This document shows, in pieces, positions 45,640-54,926 of a DNA stretch of 64,000 bases. The stretch lies in NCBI GenBank assembly GCA_026075535.2, contig AP026550.1, positions 1,364,001-1,428,000 of the forward strand. The letters are read 5' to 3'. The number at the start of each line of letters is the position of its first letter. Position 1 is the first letter of the stretch. A model generated the notes under the pieces. It had not been told where the DNA came from. It ran no database searches and was given only the letters and a program-made list of their open reading frames with translations. The stretch comes from Tricholoma matsutake (taxonomy: Eukaryota > Basidiomycota > Agaricomycetes > Agaricales > Tricholomataceae). Position numbers and translations under genes: made by a program.

Positions 45640-46613
45640 GGATCCAACCAGATCCCTACAATACCTCCGCTTCTCCCTCTCTGTCTTCTCCACCCTCGTC
45701 CTTCTCTCCACCCTCCTCATCTCCACTCTTGCTCTCCTCCTCATCATCCGCCTGCCTTTTCTCCAGATATCTCTGGAAGGCCTCCCAGTCATCTCCAGAT
45801 TTTTGGATCCTGCGTCTTTCCCGCCAGGACTCTCACACTGCCCGCTCCACCTCTTTGTCACCCTTGTCACTCTCCTCGCCAGCACTCTCTTCCTCCACCC
45901 ACTTGGGGTCCAAGGCATCCTGGATCTCCCCCATTGACTCCTGCACCACATTGGCCACCTCAGTGAATCCCTTCCTTATCACCTTCATCACCTGTTGCAT
46001 TACCTCCAGGTTATCCCCGGTCGCCCCTGTCATTCCCACTGTTTTTGCTGCAGGGGCTTCCTGCCCCTCCCACACTACCTCCTCGCACTTATGTTTGACA
46101 CGCGTGCAGTTGTCGCACATGTGTCCCTTCACACCCATCTTGAAACAAGTGATCTTTTGATATTTGCATCTAGGCCACTTGTCAGTAAAAAGAGACTGAA
46201 AAGGGAACAAGTACACACCTTTTGCAAGGCAATGCGGCCTGCACCTGCACCGGACCCTCTGACCCCTCCAACCCCACTCACGCCTTTGACTTGGCGACTT
46301 TCTTTTTCTTTGGGGACTTGCTCCCCTCGGCCTCATCCTCCAAACCTGTGGCCACAGCCGCCCACTTCTTCTCCGCTCATCTTGTGGCTGATACCTCTTT
46401 TTTCTGCACCTCTGCCTGGTGCACCTCCTCAGCCTTTTCAGCCTCCTCTGCTGCCTTCTGCGCCTCCTGCGCCCGGCGCTCCTCCTCCCTCGCCGCTTCC
46501 TCCAGCTCCTTCATCTCCCGTTCCATCTGCTCCTTCATCGCCCGGTCCCTCTGTTCGTGTTGGGCCCTCATTGCGGCCAATTTGATCTGCGCGGATACTG
46601 CTGGAGGGGACAT
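45640..46613 (-). pseudogene. Antisense cysteine-rich coiled-coil gene carried by the chromovirus
   Basis: Reading leftward from ATG 46613: MSPPAVSAQIKLAAMR, a long Glu/Arg/Ala coiled coil (EREMKELEEAAREEERRAQE), a TGA about 46375, then KSPKKKKVAKSK and a Cys-rich segment. GTGAGT- and GTGTGT-type donors near 46284 and 46220 and a TTTTCAG acceptor near 46199 suggest introns. Then WPRCKYQKITCFKMGVKGHM and CDNCTRVKHKCE give a C-x2-C...C-x6-C-like cluster resembling a Zn2Cys6 remnant, then an acidic tail (EEESAGEESDKGDKEVE). It lies between pol and the 3' LTR, opposite to pol. The pattern resembles a host gene family I recall in Agaricomycetes; function unknown. The TGA again fits CGA decay. Confidence 0.6.
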
Positions 46614-46750
46614 AATTGATAGTTGATGGGAGAAGGAAAGAACATGAAAATTTTTTCAACCAATTGCTGCATTCAGAAAATTCAACCAACTTCCTCATTC
46701 GGACTCAAACCCTCATGTGCCTCGTAGGCTCGGCACTAAGGGGGAAATAC

Positions 46751-47456
46751 TGTCAAGAACCATTCCTCGCCCAATCGGAACCCACATCCATCTGACCCTT
46801 TCCCGCACGTCAAACATGACTTTTGCCTACACCTCCCGATTTTGTTCCCGGCCACCTTGCACTGCCCACACTGCTGTGCACCAGGACACCTTGTACAGCA
46901 TCCACTGCTGCCTTCCCAAGGCTGCCGACTCTATTGCAAATTCAACTATGGATTCCTGTGTGGCTCCCGCTAGATAATTTATCTACGCAGTCGAGACACT
47001 GCTGCAGTCTTCGTTCCTGTTCCACATTATTCCGGACTACAGTATTTAAGCTTAGTTAGTTTTGCCTTGTATTCCTCAGTTCGTATATCGACATAGACTC
47101 CACTTTGACTTGTCAATCTAAACCTCCTTCTACTCCTACTTCTGTTCCCTAAGAGTCTGAACTCCTTTTGACTCAACCTCTAGTCTCCCTCTGAAGTTCT
47201 AGTCCTATCTGAACTTAACCTACATCCCCCCATACTCCTCCTTGCGTTTACCTGCACTTTTCCATTCCTACCTCCAAACCTCCAACTTGAAATTAGGACA
47301 CCAGACGAGGTGAAGGGCGCAGCTTCTTACAAGCTGAAGCCAAGTCCTTTCTGTTTCCCCTCCCGCAGAATCCACATCGACCCAACAATCTCCCGCTATC
47401 ATCACCCGCAGTGTCCAGTCGGATTCTGAAGCGGCCTCTAGGATCAGTTCTTAACA
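46751..47456 (+). repeat. 3' LTR, 706 bp
   Basis: Same length as the 5' LTR and nearly identical; observed differences (for example ..CCCAATCGGAACCCACATCC versus ..CCCAATCAGAACCCGCATCC) are mostly C/T or G/A. It is followed by the second GAGAC. Confidence 0.93.
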
Positions 47457-47461
47457 GAGAC

Positions 47462-47636
47462 AGACACTGCAGACTATGCACTTGCAGCCATCCTTTCAGT
47501 TTACACTTCTGATGGGGAAAATCACCCAGTTGCATTCCACTCCCATTCCTTCAACCTGGCTAAATTGAACTATGATAAGGAACTATTAGCCATCTTTGAA
47601 GCCTTCAAACACTGGCAACAGTACCCACCACTTCAA
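47462..47636 (+). pseudogene. Older chromovirus copy, RNase H part
   Basis: It continues the frame broken by the 7.7 kb insertion: TDTADYALAAILSVYTSDGE, FHSHSFN, KELLAIFEAFKHWQQY, closely matching the RNase H of the full-length copy. It is cut near 47630 by ACTGGTCC-type repeat DNA, and about 1 kb of pol (the rest of RNase H and much of integrase) is missing before the copy resumes at 49387. Confidence 0.85.
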
Positions 47637-48358
47637 GGTCTGGTCCTTCGAGCCAGAAAAGGACCGAGGACTGAACCAAACCATAACCAGTTCTATAGGA
47701 CCATCAGTCATGGTCCTACTGGTCCTAGCACCAGTCCGGTTTACAGTTCACTTAGCTCACACAAAAGAAAAGAATTGACCAGGACTGGCTATAACTGGTC
47801 CCAGACCTGACCAACAGTCACAAAAGTATATATACAAAATATAATTAAAACTAATATAAAATGAGGCTAGTCCTCAAAAATTGTGGGAGGTTTGCAAGGG
47901 TTTATATACCTCATCACCATGCACAGACCATTTGGTCATGTGTGCACACAAACAAAAAATGACACCACTTTTTTTAATTAATCTTCATGACACCACTATT
48001 TGTTTCACACACTCCCACCAATGCCACTCAATCCCACCCATTGCCAACAACACCAGCAACTGAAACACCAGCAACACGGTCATTTTCAATGCACAAAATG
48101 GGCCCCAAATGACATCCAGTGTTGTTTGGGCCCAGATAAACCACTTTCTATTCTATTTCAAAAGAATTATAACTAACTAATGCTTTTTTTGTTGTATTTT
48201 AGGTTCTAACTTACTGGGACAACAATGAGGTACACACCTCCCACTGCCACTATGAGCCCTCTTTGCTTGTGGGGTGAATATGGGGTGCATGGCAATGCAG
48301 ACAACACTATGATGACAAGGGATGAGCACGACAACAAAAGAAGCAGCAACAGAAGGAC
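47637..48358. mobile_element. Fragment of a GGTCC-repeat hAT-like element
   Basis: A left terminus is suggested by TTCAAGGTCTGGTCC and the following ACTGGTCC/GGACCA-rich stretch to about 47820, as in the other elements of this group. The interior is AT-rich and includes an intron-like module (TAACTAACTAATGC...TTTTAG, 48170-48203) and a degenerate hairpin at 48262-48290. No right end of its own is visible, so it may be truncated or be the left part of a composite with the next element. Confidence 0.45.
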
Positions 48359-49378
48359 TAGAGTTTGAAAGTCCGGTTTGGTCCAGTCTTTTTGCCTTTT
48401 TTGGCCGAACTGCAGACCACCCTGGTCCTATATTATTCAAATATCTACCAAACCACAGACTGGTCCTACAAGCTATGTATCTACATGTAACTAATATACA
48501 TATTATTAAAATAAAATAAAAAAGTAGCACCCGTGATCCACCCCATGAGCAGTGGCTCACGAGGCTGGAGGTGGGTGCATCTCTGGTGAGTGGGTGGAGG
48601 TATGAAATGTCATTAGTAGTTAGTAGTAAAATGGAGAGAGAAAAAAAAAACACCAAAATGGCCCCACCATCTCGCGTTTTGAGCGAGGGGGGCCATAGCA
48701 TTGTTGTTGTCATCATCGCATCATTGTTGTTGTTGTTGTTGCATTGTTGTTGTTGTTGTTGCATAGTTGTTGTTGTTGTTGCATTGTTGTGGTTGTTGTT
48801 GCATAGTTGTTGTTGTTGTTGTTGCATTGTTGTTGTCATTGCATCATCATCATCGTTGTGTCATCATTGTTGTTGTCGCCATCAATCATTGCATCGTTGT
48901 TGTTGTTGTTGTGTCGTTCTTGTGTCATTCTTGTTGTCCTTGGACCCACAATCTCCCCTGCGAGTAGTGGCTCGTAGCAGGAGATGTGGGTGCTGTGTCA
49001 TTGGGGAGGCTGGGGCAGTTTGTTGTTAGTGGTGATGTGGCAGGTTTATGGGGGGCTTACCTAGCATGCTTGTGGTTTCACTTGCATTGGCACCCATTGT
49101 TTTATGGCCAACATGTGGTGGTGGTGATGGGTGGGATCACAAAAAATAAAATCAAAAAAGTCGCACCACCTTTGATTGACACATGTTCACATGTTCATTT
49201 ACTGTAAACAAATGGATGCAAACAACACAAACATGCACAACTAGTGTAGTGTATATAAACCCAAGACTTTGCTATTATAATCCCCCAGGCCTCTGTCCCC
49301 TAATACATAACTAGTGTAATATATATAGGATCAGTTCAGTCTGGTCCTCAGTCTGAGGGACTGGACCTTCAAACTCTA
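48359..49378. mobile_element. Nonautonomous hAT-like element, 1,020 bp
   Basis: The ends TAGAGTTTGAAAGTCC and (right end inverted) TAGAGTTTGAAGGTCC match over 16 bp with one difference. The flanks AGAAGGAC (48351-48358) and AGCAGGAC (49379-49386) are an 8-bp duplication with one mismatch. The right flank is native pol sequence (the full-length copy has CAGCAGGACGACTGG at 44840), while the left flank is repeat DNA, so the locus has been rearranged. It contains a reverse intron-hairpin cassette with hairpins at 48541-48566 and about 48957-48985. Confidence 0.65.
48715..48930. repeat. GTT/GCA triplet-rich simple repeat
   Basis: Runs of GTTGTTGTTGTTGCATTGTT recur with periods of about 30 bp; on the opposite strand they read as CAACAA(T) triplets. 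Reading frames across it (poly-L/C or poly-Q/N) are artefacts of the repeat. Confidence 0.85.
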
Positions 49379-49386
49379 AGCAGGAC

Positions 49387-50094
49387 AGCTGGTCCAAACT
49401 CTTGCCCTTAGGGGAATTCACTTACAACAATGTGCGTTCAGCTTCCACCAGGGTTTCACCCTTCTTTGCCAACAAAAGTTATCACCCAAACATCACTGTT
49501 TTCCCAGAATGCACAATATGCTCACCATTTTGTGGTCAACCTTGATGACCTCCACCAGGAACTCCAGAAACAACTTGCAGAAGCACAGAGGTGCTATCAA
49601 GGTCCTGTGGACAAATGCTGGGCTCCCACTCCTGACTTCAAAATTGGAGACTATGCCTATGTCAAAGGCAAACACTTACACACAAACCAGCCATCCAAGA
49701 AACTCTCAGAGAAATTCTATGGTCCTCTTGAAATCATTGCCTACCCAGGTACTCACTTGGTAACCCTGCAGCTTCCAGATTATATCAGGGCTGTTCATCC
49801 AGTGTTCCATCTTTCACAACTGGAAGAAGACACTTCTAACACAATTCCTAATCATATCCAACCTCCACCTCCTCCAGTCACTATAGATGACAAACTGGAG
49901 TATAAAATTTTGGAAATCCTTGACTCCAAAATCGACAACTGTTGCCACTGCAAGTTACTCTACTTCATGTGGGAAGGCTACTGAGAAACTGATGAAAAAG
50001 CCTGGCTTCCAGCCACAGAGCTTGATTATGCCTGAGAACTCATTGTGGACTTCCACACTCATTATCCAGAAAGACCCAGACCACTTCCCACTTA
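49387..50094 (+). pseudogene. Older chromovirus copy, integrase C-terminus and chromodomain
   Basis: Frames here match the full-length element: VSPFFANKSYHPNITVFPE-like start, DDLHQELQKQLAEAQRCYQG, GDYAYVKGKHLHTNQPSKKL, HPVFHLSQLEEDTSNTIPN, then chromodomain EYKILEILDSKIDN...LLYFMWEGY and a tail ending PLPT at about 50094. A stop at the position of the chromodomain YQG (TGA, 49982-49984) and one further TGA are present. It pairs with the fragments at 39110 and 47462 as one ancient copy. No 3' LTR is recognised after it. Confidence 0.85.
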
Positions 50095-50235
50095 ACATGC
50101 CCTTGTCTGATTCAAAACTTCATTCATTACAAACAAGACTACAAAAAATCAGAAGAAAAGTTTTTTCAGATCCTGACCAGATCTCTACTCCTCAGTAGTG
50201 TTTAAAGGTCCAGTCAAGTCCAGTTTTTGACTTCC

Positions 50236-50862
50236 AAATGGATCACCAGCCAACCAGCTTGGTGCCTCCATTGCCATTGCCATCATTGTTCACTGATACT
50301 GACTCATCCTCTGATGAAAGTGCACCTACCACCATTACTCACCATCACATTCACCATGCCATACCACCTGCTGCATGAATTTCCATGTCACCCACCATAC
50401 AACCCTAGACAACCCCTCACTGAGGTCAAAGTCACAAAGGTGAAGGAATGTCTGGTGCTCACTGCTGGGAAGATTACCCCACTTATCATGCACTCATGGA
50501 CACTCATGTGTAAATGCTACAAGAAGCATGGTGGAAAGACTGATGCCAAAATAATCAGCTACATAGCTGAGGGCATGTTTGAACTGCACCTTGTGGCATG
50601 GTACCAAGCTGATCAAACTTGGATTGACTCACTCTCTCTTGGTGGTTACCTCACAGAGCTTTCCCAACTCATACTTGAGAAGAACTGGGCCCATGACATC
50701 CTCAAAACCATCCTCTACTCTTCCCAAGGCACCCAGGTTTTCATGGACTGGGAGATTGAGGTTGAGAACCTGAATGCCATTCTGGAACCTCAGCGCCAAC
50801 AAAGGCACTCACTAAGGTCCAACTTAAGGACCAACTCCAATCCAACCTCCACCCTGACTCAG
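50236..50862 (+). pseudogene. Second retrotransposon gag, N-terminal part
   Basis: MDHQPTSLVPPLPLPSLF (ATG 50239) opens one frame; decay shifts it to the frame holding ITPLIMHSWTLMCKCYKKHG, WIDSLSLGGYLTELSQLILE, KNWAHDILKTILYSSQGT and FMDWEIEVENLNAILE. This matches the gag type of Agaricomycete Ty3 elements that I recall and differs from the gags at 37679 and 40718. It is interrupted at 50863 by a 2.3 kb element and continues at about 53120. Confidence 0.65.
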
Positions 50863-51097
50863 TACTTTACACTCCCCATATGTCCATGTGCACTCTGCAC
50901 GGACTGCACAGGCAAGGTCAGACTCTGCATGGACTAGGTCGGACTCCACACAGACTAGGTCAGACTCTGCATGGACTAGGTCAGATTCTGCATGGACTAG
51001 CTAGGACTCTACACAGATTCTACACAGACAGATGCCAGGTAATTAAATGTCAACTTGAATTTTTCAAGGCCGTGGCTGCACAACAGTTTTGTACTAA

Positions 51098-51174
51098 GAA
51101 CAGGCTCAAACCCTCAACCTCAAGGTCACAACAATGTTATCACACAACAAATTAACCACTCTGCCATACAGGCA
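51098..51174 (-). repeat. tRNA-like segment (SINE-like), minus strand
   Basis: Minus-strand reading: GCCTGTATGGCAGAGTGGTT (box A TGGCAGAGTGG) ... GAGGGTTTGAGCCTG (box B GGTTTGAGCC). Box spacing is about 50 nt, as in tRNAs with a long variable arm. The acceptor stem does not close well, so a Pol III-type SINE head or pseudogene is more likely than a working tRNA. Confidence 0.5.
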
Positions 51175-51349
51175 ATGATAAACAAACACTTTATGTTATT
51201 TATTAACTATTTAAAATACTTTCAACATCAAAAAAAACAAGGATGCCCCCACAACAGGGGACATTTTATTGGTAGGATTAAATACAAAAAAAGTTGTCCC
51301 CCTGCCGAAGAGGGGGGCAGTAGACTTAGAATAAAATAAAATAACCCAC

Positions 51350-52680
51350 CGTCTCGCTAGCATGTGAGACAGCAGGGGCTGCACCCTCAAACCACCCTAT
51401 GAGCAGATGGTTGTAGGCATGGGGTGGGTGCATTTGTTGTCGGCCCTCTCTTGTGGCCCCCTCTCATCCCCCTCACCATCTGCCATTGGTCTGTATGCAC
51501 CCCCCTTCCTCCCTATGAGCAGTTGCTCATAGCAGAGGGGTGTGGTGCCATGGGCATCCTGTCATCATTTTTTGGCCGTCTTCTCATTGTTGTTCCACCC
51601 ACCATCCACCCCATGAGCAGTTGCTCATGAGGCTGGAGGCAGGTGGTGCTCATTGGCTCCCCCCCCTCTTGTTATCTTCCTTGTCCCCTCTCATTGTCTA
51701 TAGTTCAAATTAATATCTAAAAAAGTTTGTTTGTAAAAAAAACAAAGGAATTAGAAAAGAAAAAAGAAAAAAAAACTTACCTGACCCCATCAATGTCTCT
51801 TGGGCCTTTTTTTTGTTCGGCTTCCCTTCTCGTCTGCTGGTGTTGTTGTTTCAGTTCATCATCTGTGTTGTCGTCATCCCTGCAGTGGTGGTGGTGGATG
51901 TCACATTGTCATCCCCTGGCCATTCGTCATGCCCTCCCTTTCCCCCTCCCCTCCCCTCCCCTCCTTGTCCCCTCACCCTTGCCCATCCACTTGGTGTGCA
52001 GGGGCTCGCAGCACCCCCGTCCCCCTCAGTCATCATCTTCATTGTTCCACCCATGAACCACCCCATGAGCAGTTGCTCATGAGGCTGGGGGTGGGTGGTG
52101 TGTCGTTCATCACCATGGTAGTGCTCACCCACCATCCACCCCATGAGCAGTTGCTCATGAGGCTGGAGGTGGGTGTTGTTGTGATTTTGTTTTGGGGGTT
52201 TGGGGAGCGTCAGTGCAACATGGCGTGCATATGGGGGTTGGTGGGTGTTTACTAGGCAGGTATCCCCCTTCTGGGGTCTCCTGGTATCCCTCAGCACCCT
52301 CCTGGCCTGTGTCAACAGCCTCACATCCCATTTGAGCAGGGAGAAGGGGGATTGGGTTGCTGTGCCCATGTGTTGTGCATTTTTTGTGGTCAGTGGTCAT
52401 CACCATGACTGTACAACCTAAAAATTAATAAAATACAATTAGTTACTTAATAAAAACAAAAAGAAAAAAAGAAAACTCACTTGGGGCCCAAACAACAATT
52501 ATTGTCATTTGGGCCTGTTGCGTCAGCTCAGCTCATTGGGTCCCATTGCATCAGCTTGACTAGTTTGCTAATAAAATAGTTAGTTCATAAAAATAAGGCA
52601 AGAAATGTAAAAAATACTTACCTGAGGCGGAAATGACATTCAACATCGTTTGGGCCCATTTGAGAGTGGTGGTGGTCAGC
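51350..52680 (-). repeat. Intron-hairpin cassette, largest copy
   Basis: Hairpin motif at about 51400, 51511, 51606, 51993, 52058 and 52138; the last three full copies read CCCATGAGCAGTTGCTCATG (perfect GAGCA-GTT-GCTC-type palindromes) followed by AGGCTGGAGGTGGGTG. On the minus strand intron-like modules occur near 52473-52420 (GTGAGTTTTCTTT...AGTAACTAATTG...TTTTTAG) and 52625-52566 (GTAAGTATTTTTT...GAACTAACTATTTTATTAG), each preceded by the palindrome GGCCCAAA...TTTGGGCC (for example 52489-52515). Confidence 0.55.
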
Positions 52681-52788
52681 AAAAATGTTTCTCAACAATG
52701 ATTGTTGATGCATCGTGAACTTGCATGTGAGTCACGTGATTCAAACAAGGATGGTTAGATAATCCAATTGTTTGCAACTACTGACAAT

Positions 52789-52860
52789 GGCTCTGTGGTG
52801 TAGTGGTTAACTGCTGCTATTTATGCATGGCTACAAGGCTTGGGGTTTGATTCTACTTTA
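52789..52860 (+). repeat. tRNA-like segment (SINE-like), plus strand
   Basis: GGCTCTGTGGTGTAGTGGTT (box A TGGTGTAGTGG) ... GGGGTTTGATTCTAC (box B GGTTTGATTC), 72 nt apart end to end. The acceptor arms pair poorly. It lies near the right end of the 50863-53119 element and points the opposite way to the one near the left end. Confidence 0.5.
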
Positions 52861-53099
52861 GTACATAATTTTTCTGTAGTCTCTGCTATGCATCCACAGA
52901 CTCAACTCAGATATGTATCTGTCCTAGTCCATCTGAGTCCAAGTAAATTGATGTTGCTCAGAAAAAGTCTGTGCGCACTCCAAGTAAAAGTCAAAAAATA
53001 GCTTGGACTCCATGCAGACTCTCTAGGAGTCTGAGCAACTGCTATACAGGATGTTTGAGCCAAATGAGTGGGTGCCAGTCTAAGCTAGTCCATGCGGAA

Positions 53100-53740
53100 T
53101 ATATGGGGGACAGTAAAGACCTCCCCTGACTTGAGACTCAACCTCAGTCTTGAGCCTGCACTGGCCACTGAGGTTTCTGCTTGGGCCCTCAAAGTTAAGG
53201 AACACAATGACTGGATGAGGGCTAAAGATGCTTGTACACAAAAGCTCATTGACAGCTCTGCTGCTGCCAATGCAACACACTGTACTTAGAAGAAGGACTT
53301 GCTCTCTCAACACACTGACCCACCATCAGCAAACTGCAGCTCCTCTTTCAGTGCCAGAAAAAACAAAATCACTGAAAAGAAATGGTTGCCTGCCCTAACA
53401 CTTGATGAGTGGGCCCTTCTTGAGAAGTAGGCTGGATGTACATGATGCTGCAAATTCCATGGTGGCCACAAAAACCAACTGCCTGATGAAGGCAAACAAC
53501 ACCTGGCCTGATGCTGACACTTATGTCACATCACACTCACAGCACTGGGAACAACTGCAGCAACAGAGGAGAACCATGACAACAAAACCAACTCATATGT
53601 CCCTCCCTAATGGGCTAGCAAAGGGAAATCCAAAGTTAAAATTATGGTACATATTACAGGGAGTGGAGGTGCACCTAGCAAAGGGAAATCTGAAGAGAAC
53701 ACTCTAAGGACCCCTTTGCCAATGCCCAGTGTATGTGAAG
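53100..53740 (+). pseudogene. Second retrotransposon gag, C-terminal part
   Basis: SPDLRLNLSLEPALATEVSA, WALKVKEHNDWMRAKDACTQ and KKDLLSQ...DPPS continue the gag begun at 50236. Then come remnants around a zinc-knuckle region (AGCT-CC..HGGHKN) and NTWPDADTYVTSHSQHW in shifted frames. Several stops (TAG 53287, TAG 53428, TGA). Two copies of AGCAAAGGGAAATC (about 53625 and 53678) match one in the chimeric fragment at about 39400. Confidence 0.65.
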
Positions 53741-53953
53741 ACTTCAAAAATCAAATAGTAGCCTAAAAATAGAAAATGCAGAGATAGGCAGATCAAGGCT
53801 GCCAAATGATGTCACACAAAGGGGTGGATGTTGGAAAGGGACTCTGCCTCTAAATATAAAACTGTTAATATGCACAAATATGATTAAAAAAAGGGAAATT
53901 AGTAATAAAATAAGGAAAAATCATAGAAAATGAAGAATACACTGGATACACAG
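53741..53953. other. Spacer left of the YR element
   Basis: About 210 bp of AT-rich sequence with no gene or repeat that I recognise. It ends where the B2 repeat of the tyrosine-recombinase element begins. Confidence 0.4.
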
Positions 53954-54044
53954 CCTCTGCTGCATGCTCAGAGTGGTAGTAGCGGGAAAACTGAGGCCCA
54001 CCTGGATGGACCCCAAAATTACATAGGTGAGTAAGTGGATGTGC
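53954..54044 (-). repeat. B2 repeat of the YR element
   Basis: CCTCTGCTGCATGCTCAGAG through ACATAGGTGAGTAAG; the 91-bp match to 54756-54846 has only a few changes, mostly C/T and G/A. Its end is partly duplicated again at 54045-54065 (ACATAGGTGAGTAAG). Confidence 0.85.
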
Positions 54045-54204
54045 AAATTACATAGGTGAGTAAGCTAAATTTTGACAGAAAGTAAAACCCAGGAAATGAA
54101 GATGAGACACTTTATTTGTATGTACTTGGCTTAGTCATGGCTCAAATGGCTCGAATGCTCGATTTGAGCCCAAACATTCATCAACATAAGGGCAGAGGTG
54201 GGAG

Positions 54205-54755
54205 AGCCACGAAAATCAAACATATAGAATGCTTCAATGAACCCTACATGTATTGTGTCAGATAAAGAATAGACTCAGATAGAAGTGGATGGAACACCTG
54301 CTCACTCATAGAATTTGACTGGATGAGGTAGCGAAGCTATTAAACAGTCCCAGAAGAATCCTGTTGAGTGAGAATCTAGTTGAGTCTAATCCATATGAGA
54401 TTGTGAGAGCTCTTACAAAGCGAGGAAATGTTATTATGAGAGGCGAGGCCTTAAATAACAAAACCGAGAGGGTAAGAAGCTGGAAACAATATGAAGTGTG
54501 GTGCACTTACCTGTGTTGCTTATGAGTAAGATGGGGGTTGAAAAGAAGCAACACAGGATCTTCTAGTTGCACTTCAACTGTATTATAACCTGGCATCTGC
54601 TAGCCCCTAGCACCAAGTCACGGACCATGCAAAAAATAGGAGTTCGGTTGGAGCTCACTGAGACCATGCAGGCAGTGGAGCTAGATGCATGATCTTGAGG
54701 TGGTGCAGAGGCCTACAAAAAAGCTCCTTACCCTTGGGACCCACTTTTATGATGA
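54205..54755 (-). repeat. A2 repeat of the YR element
   Basis: It starts AGCCACGAAAATC and ends TTTTATGATGA in plus orientation; the partner at 59118-59658 is about 95% identical by eye. Where the two differ, A2 often has TG or CA where A1 has CG (for example GATGCATGATC versus GATGCGTGATC). Confidence 0.9.
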
Positions 54756-54846
54756 CCTCTGCTGCATGCTCAGAGTGGTAGTAGCAGGAAAACTGAGGCC
54801 CGCCTGGATGGACCCCAAAATTACATAGGCGAGTAAGCGGACATGC
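54756..54846 (-). repeat. B1 repeat of the YR element
   Basis: It directly follows A2 (CCTCTGCTGCATGCTCAGAG ... GCGAGTAAGCGGACATGC), matching B2. Confidence 0.85.
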
Positions 54847-54926
54847 TAAAAAGAGCTGATAATGTTGTGTGTGAGGGTGGTGGAGGTGAGAGAAAGATGG
54901 GAAGCAAGGAGCAATGACCAGTGAAG

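Larger units (their letters stand above)
39780..47456 (+). mobile_element. Full-length Ty3-type chromovirus LTR retrotransposon, 7,677 bp
   Basis: Two LTRs of 706 bp each (39780-40485 and 46751-47456) start TGTCAAGAAC and end TTAACA. They are flanked by a perfect 5-bp duplication GAGAC (39775-39779 and 47457-47461). A polypurine tract AAGGGGGAAATAC abuts the 3' LTR. Inside are gag, a single-frame pol with protease, RT, RNase H, integrase and chromodomain, and an antisense cysteine-rich gene between pol and the 3' LTR. Removing the insert rejoins an older copy in frame (..ILE|TDTADYALA). LTRs differ at only scattered sites, mostly C/T and G/A, so insertion is fairly recent. Stops and RT active-site changes make it nonautonomous. 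Confidence 0.95.
50863..53119. mobile_element. Nonautonomous DNA element, about 2.26 kb, in gag
   Basis: The left end TACTTTACACTCCCCATAT and the right end read inward (TCTTTACTGTCCCCCATAT) are imperfect inverted repeats. It separates the two halves of the gag (..NPTSTLTQ | SPDLRLNLSLEP..). Subterminal CATGGACTAGG/CTAGTCCATG repeats occur at both ends. The interior has two tRNA-like segments in opposite orientation (51098-51174 minus, 52789-52860 plus) and a large reverse intron-hairpin cassette. The target duplication is unclear: both flanks carry ACCTCC(A)CCCTGACT. Confidence 0.6.

Noticed and set aside
45604..46626. Pro/Ser-rich plus-strand frames between pol and 3' LTR
   Set aside because: Shadows of the antisense cysteine-rich coiled-coil gene, whose motifs are far more specific.
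48571..49029. 152-residue frame rich in Leu, Val and Cys
   Set aside because: Translation of the GTT triplet repeat; the opposite strand gives poly-Q/N. No protein evidence.
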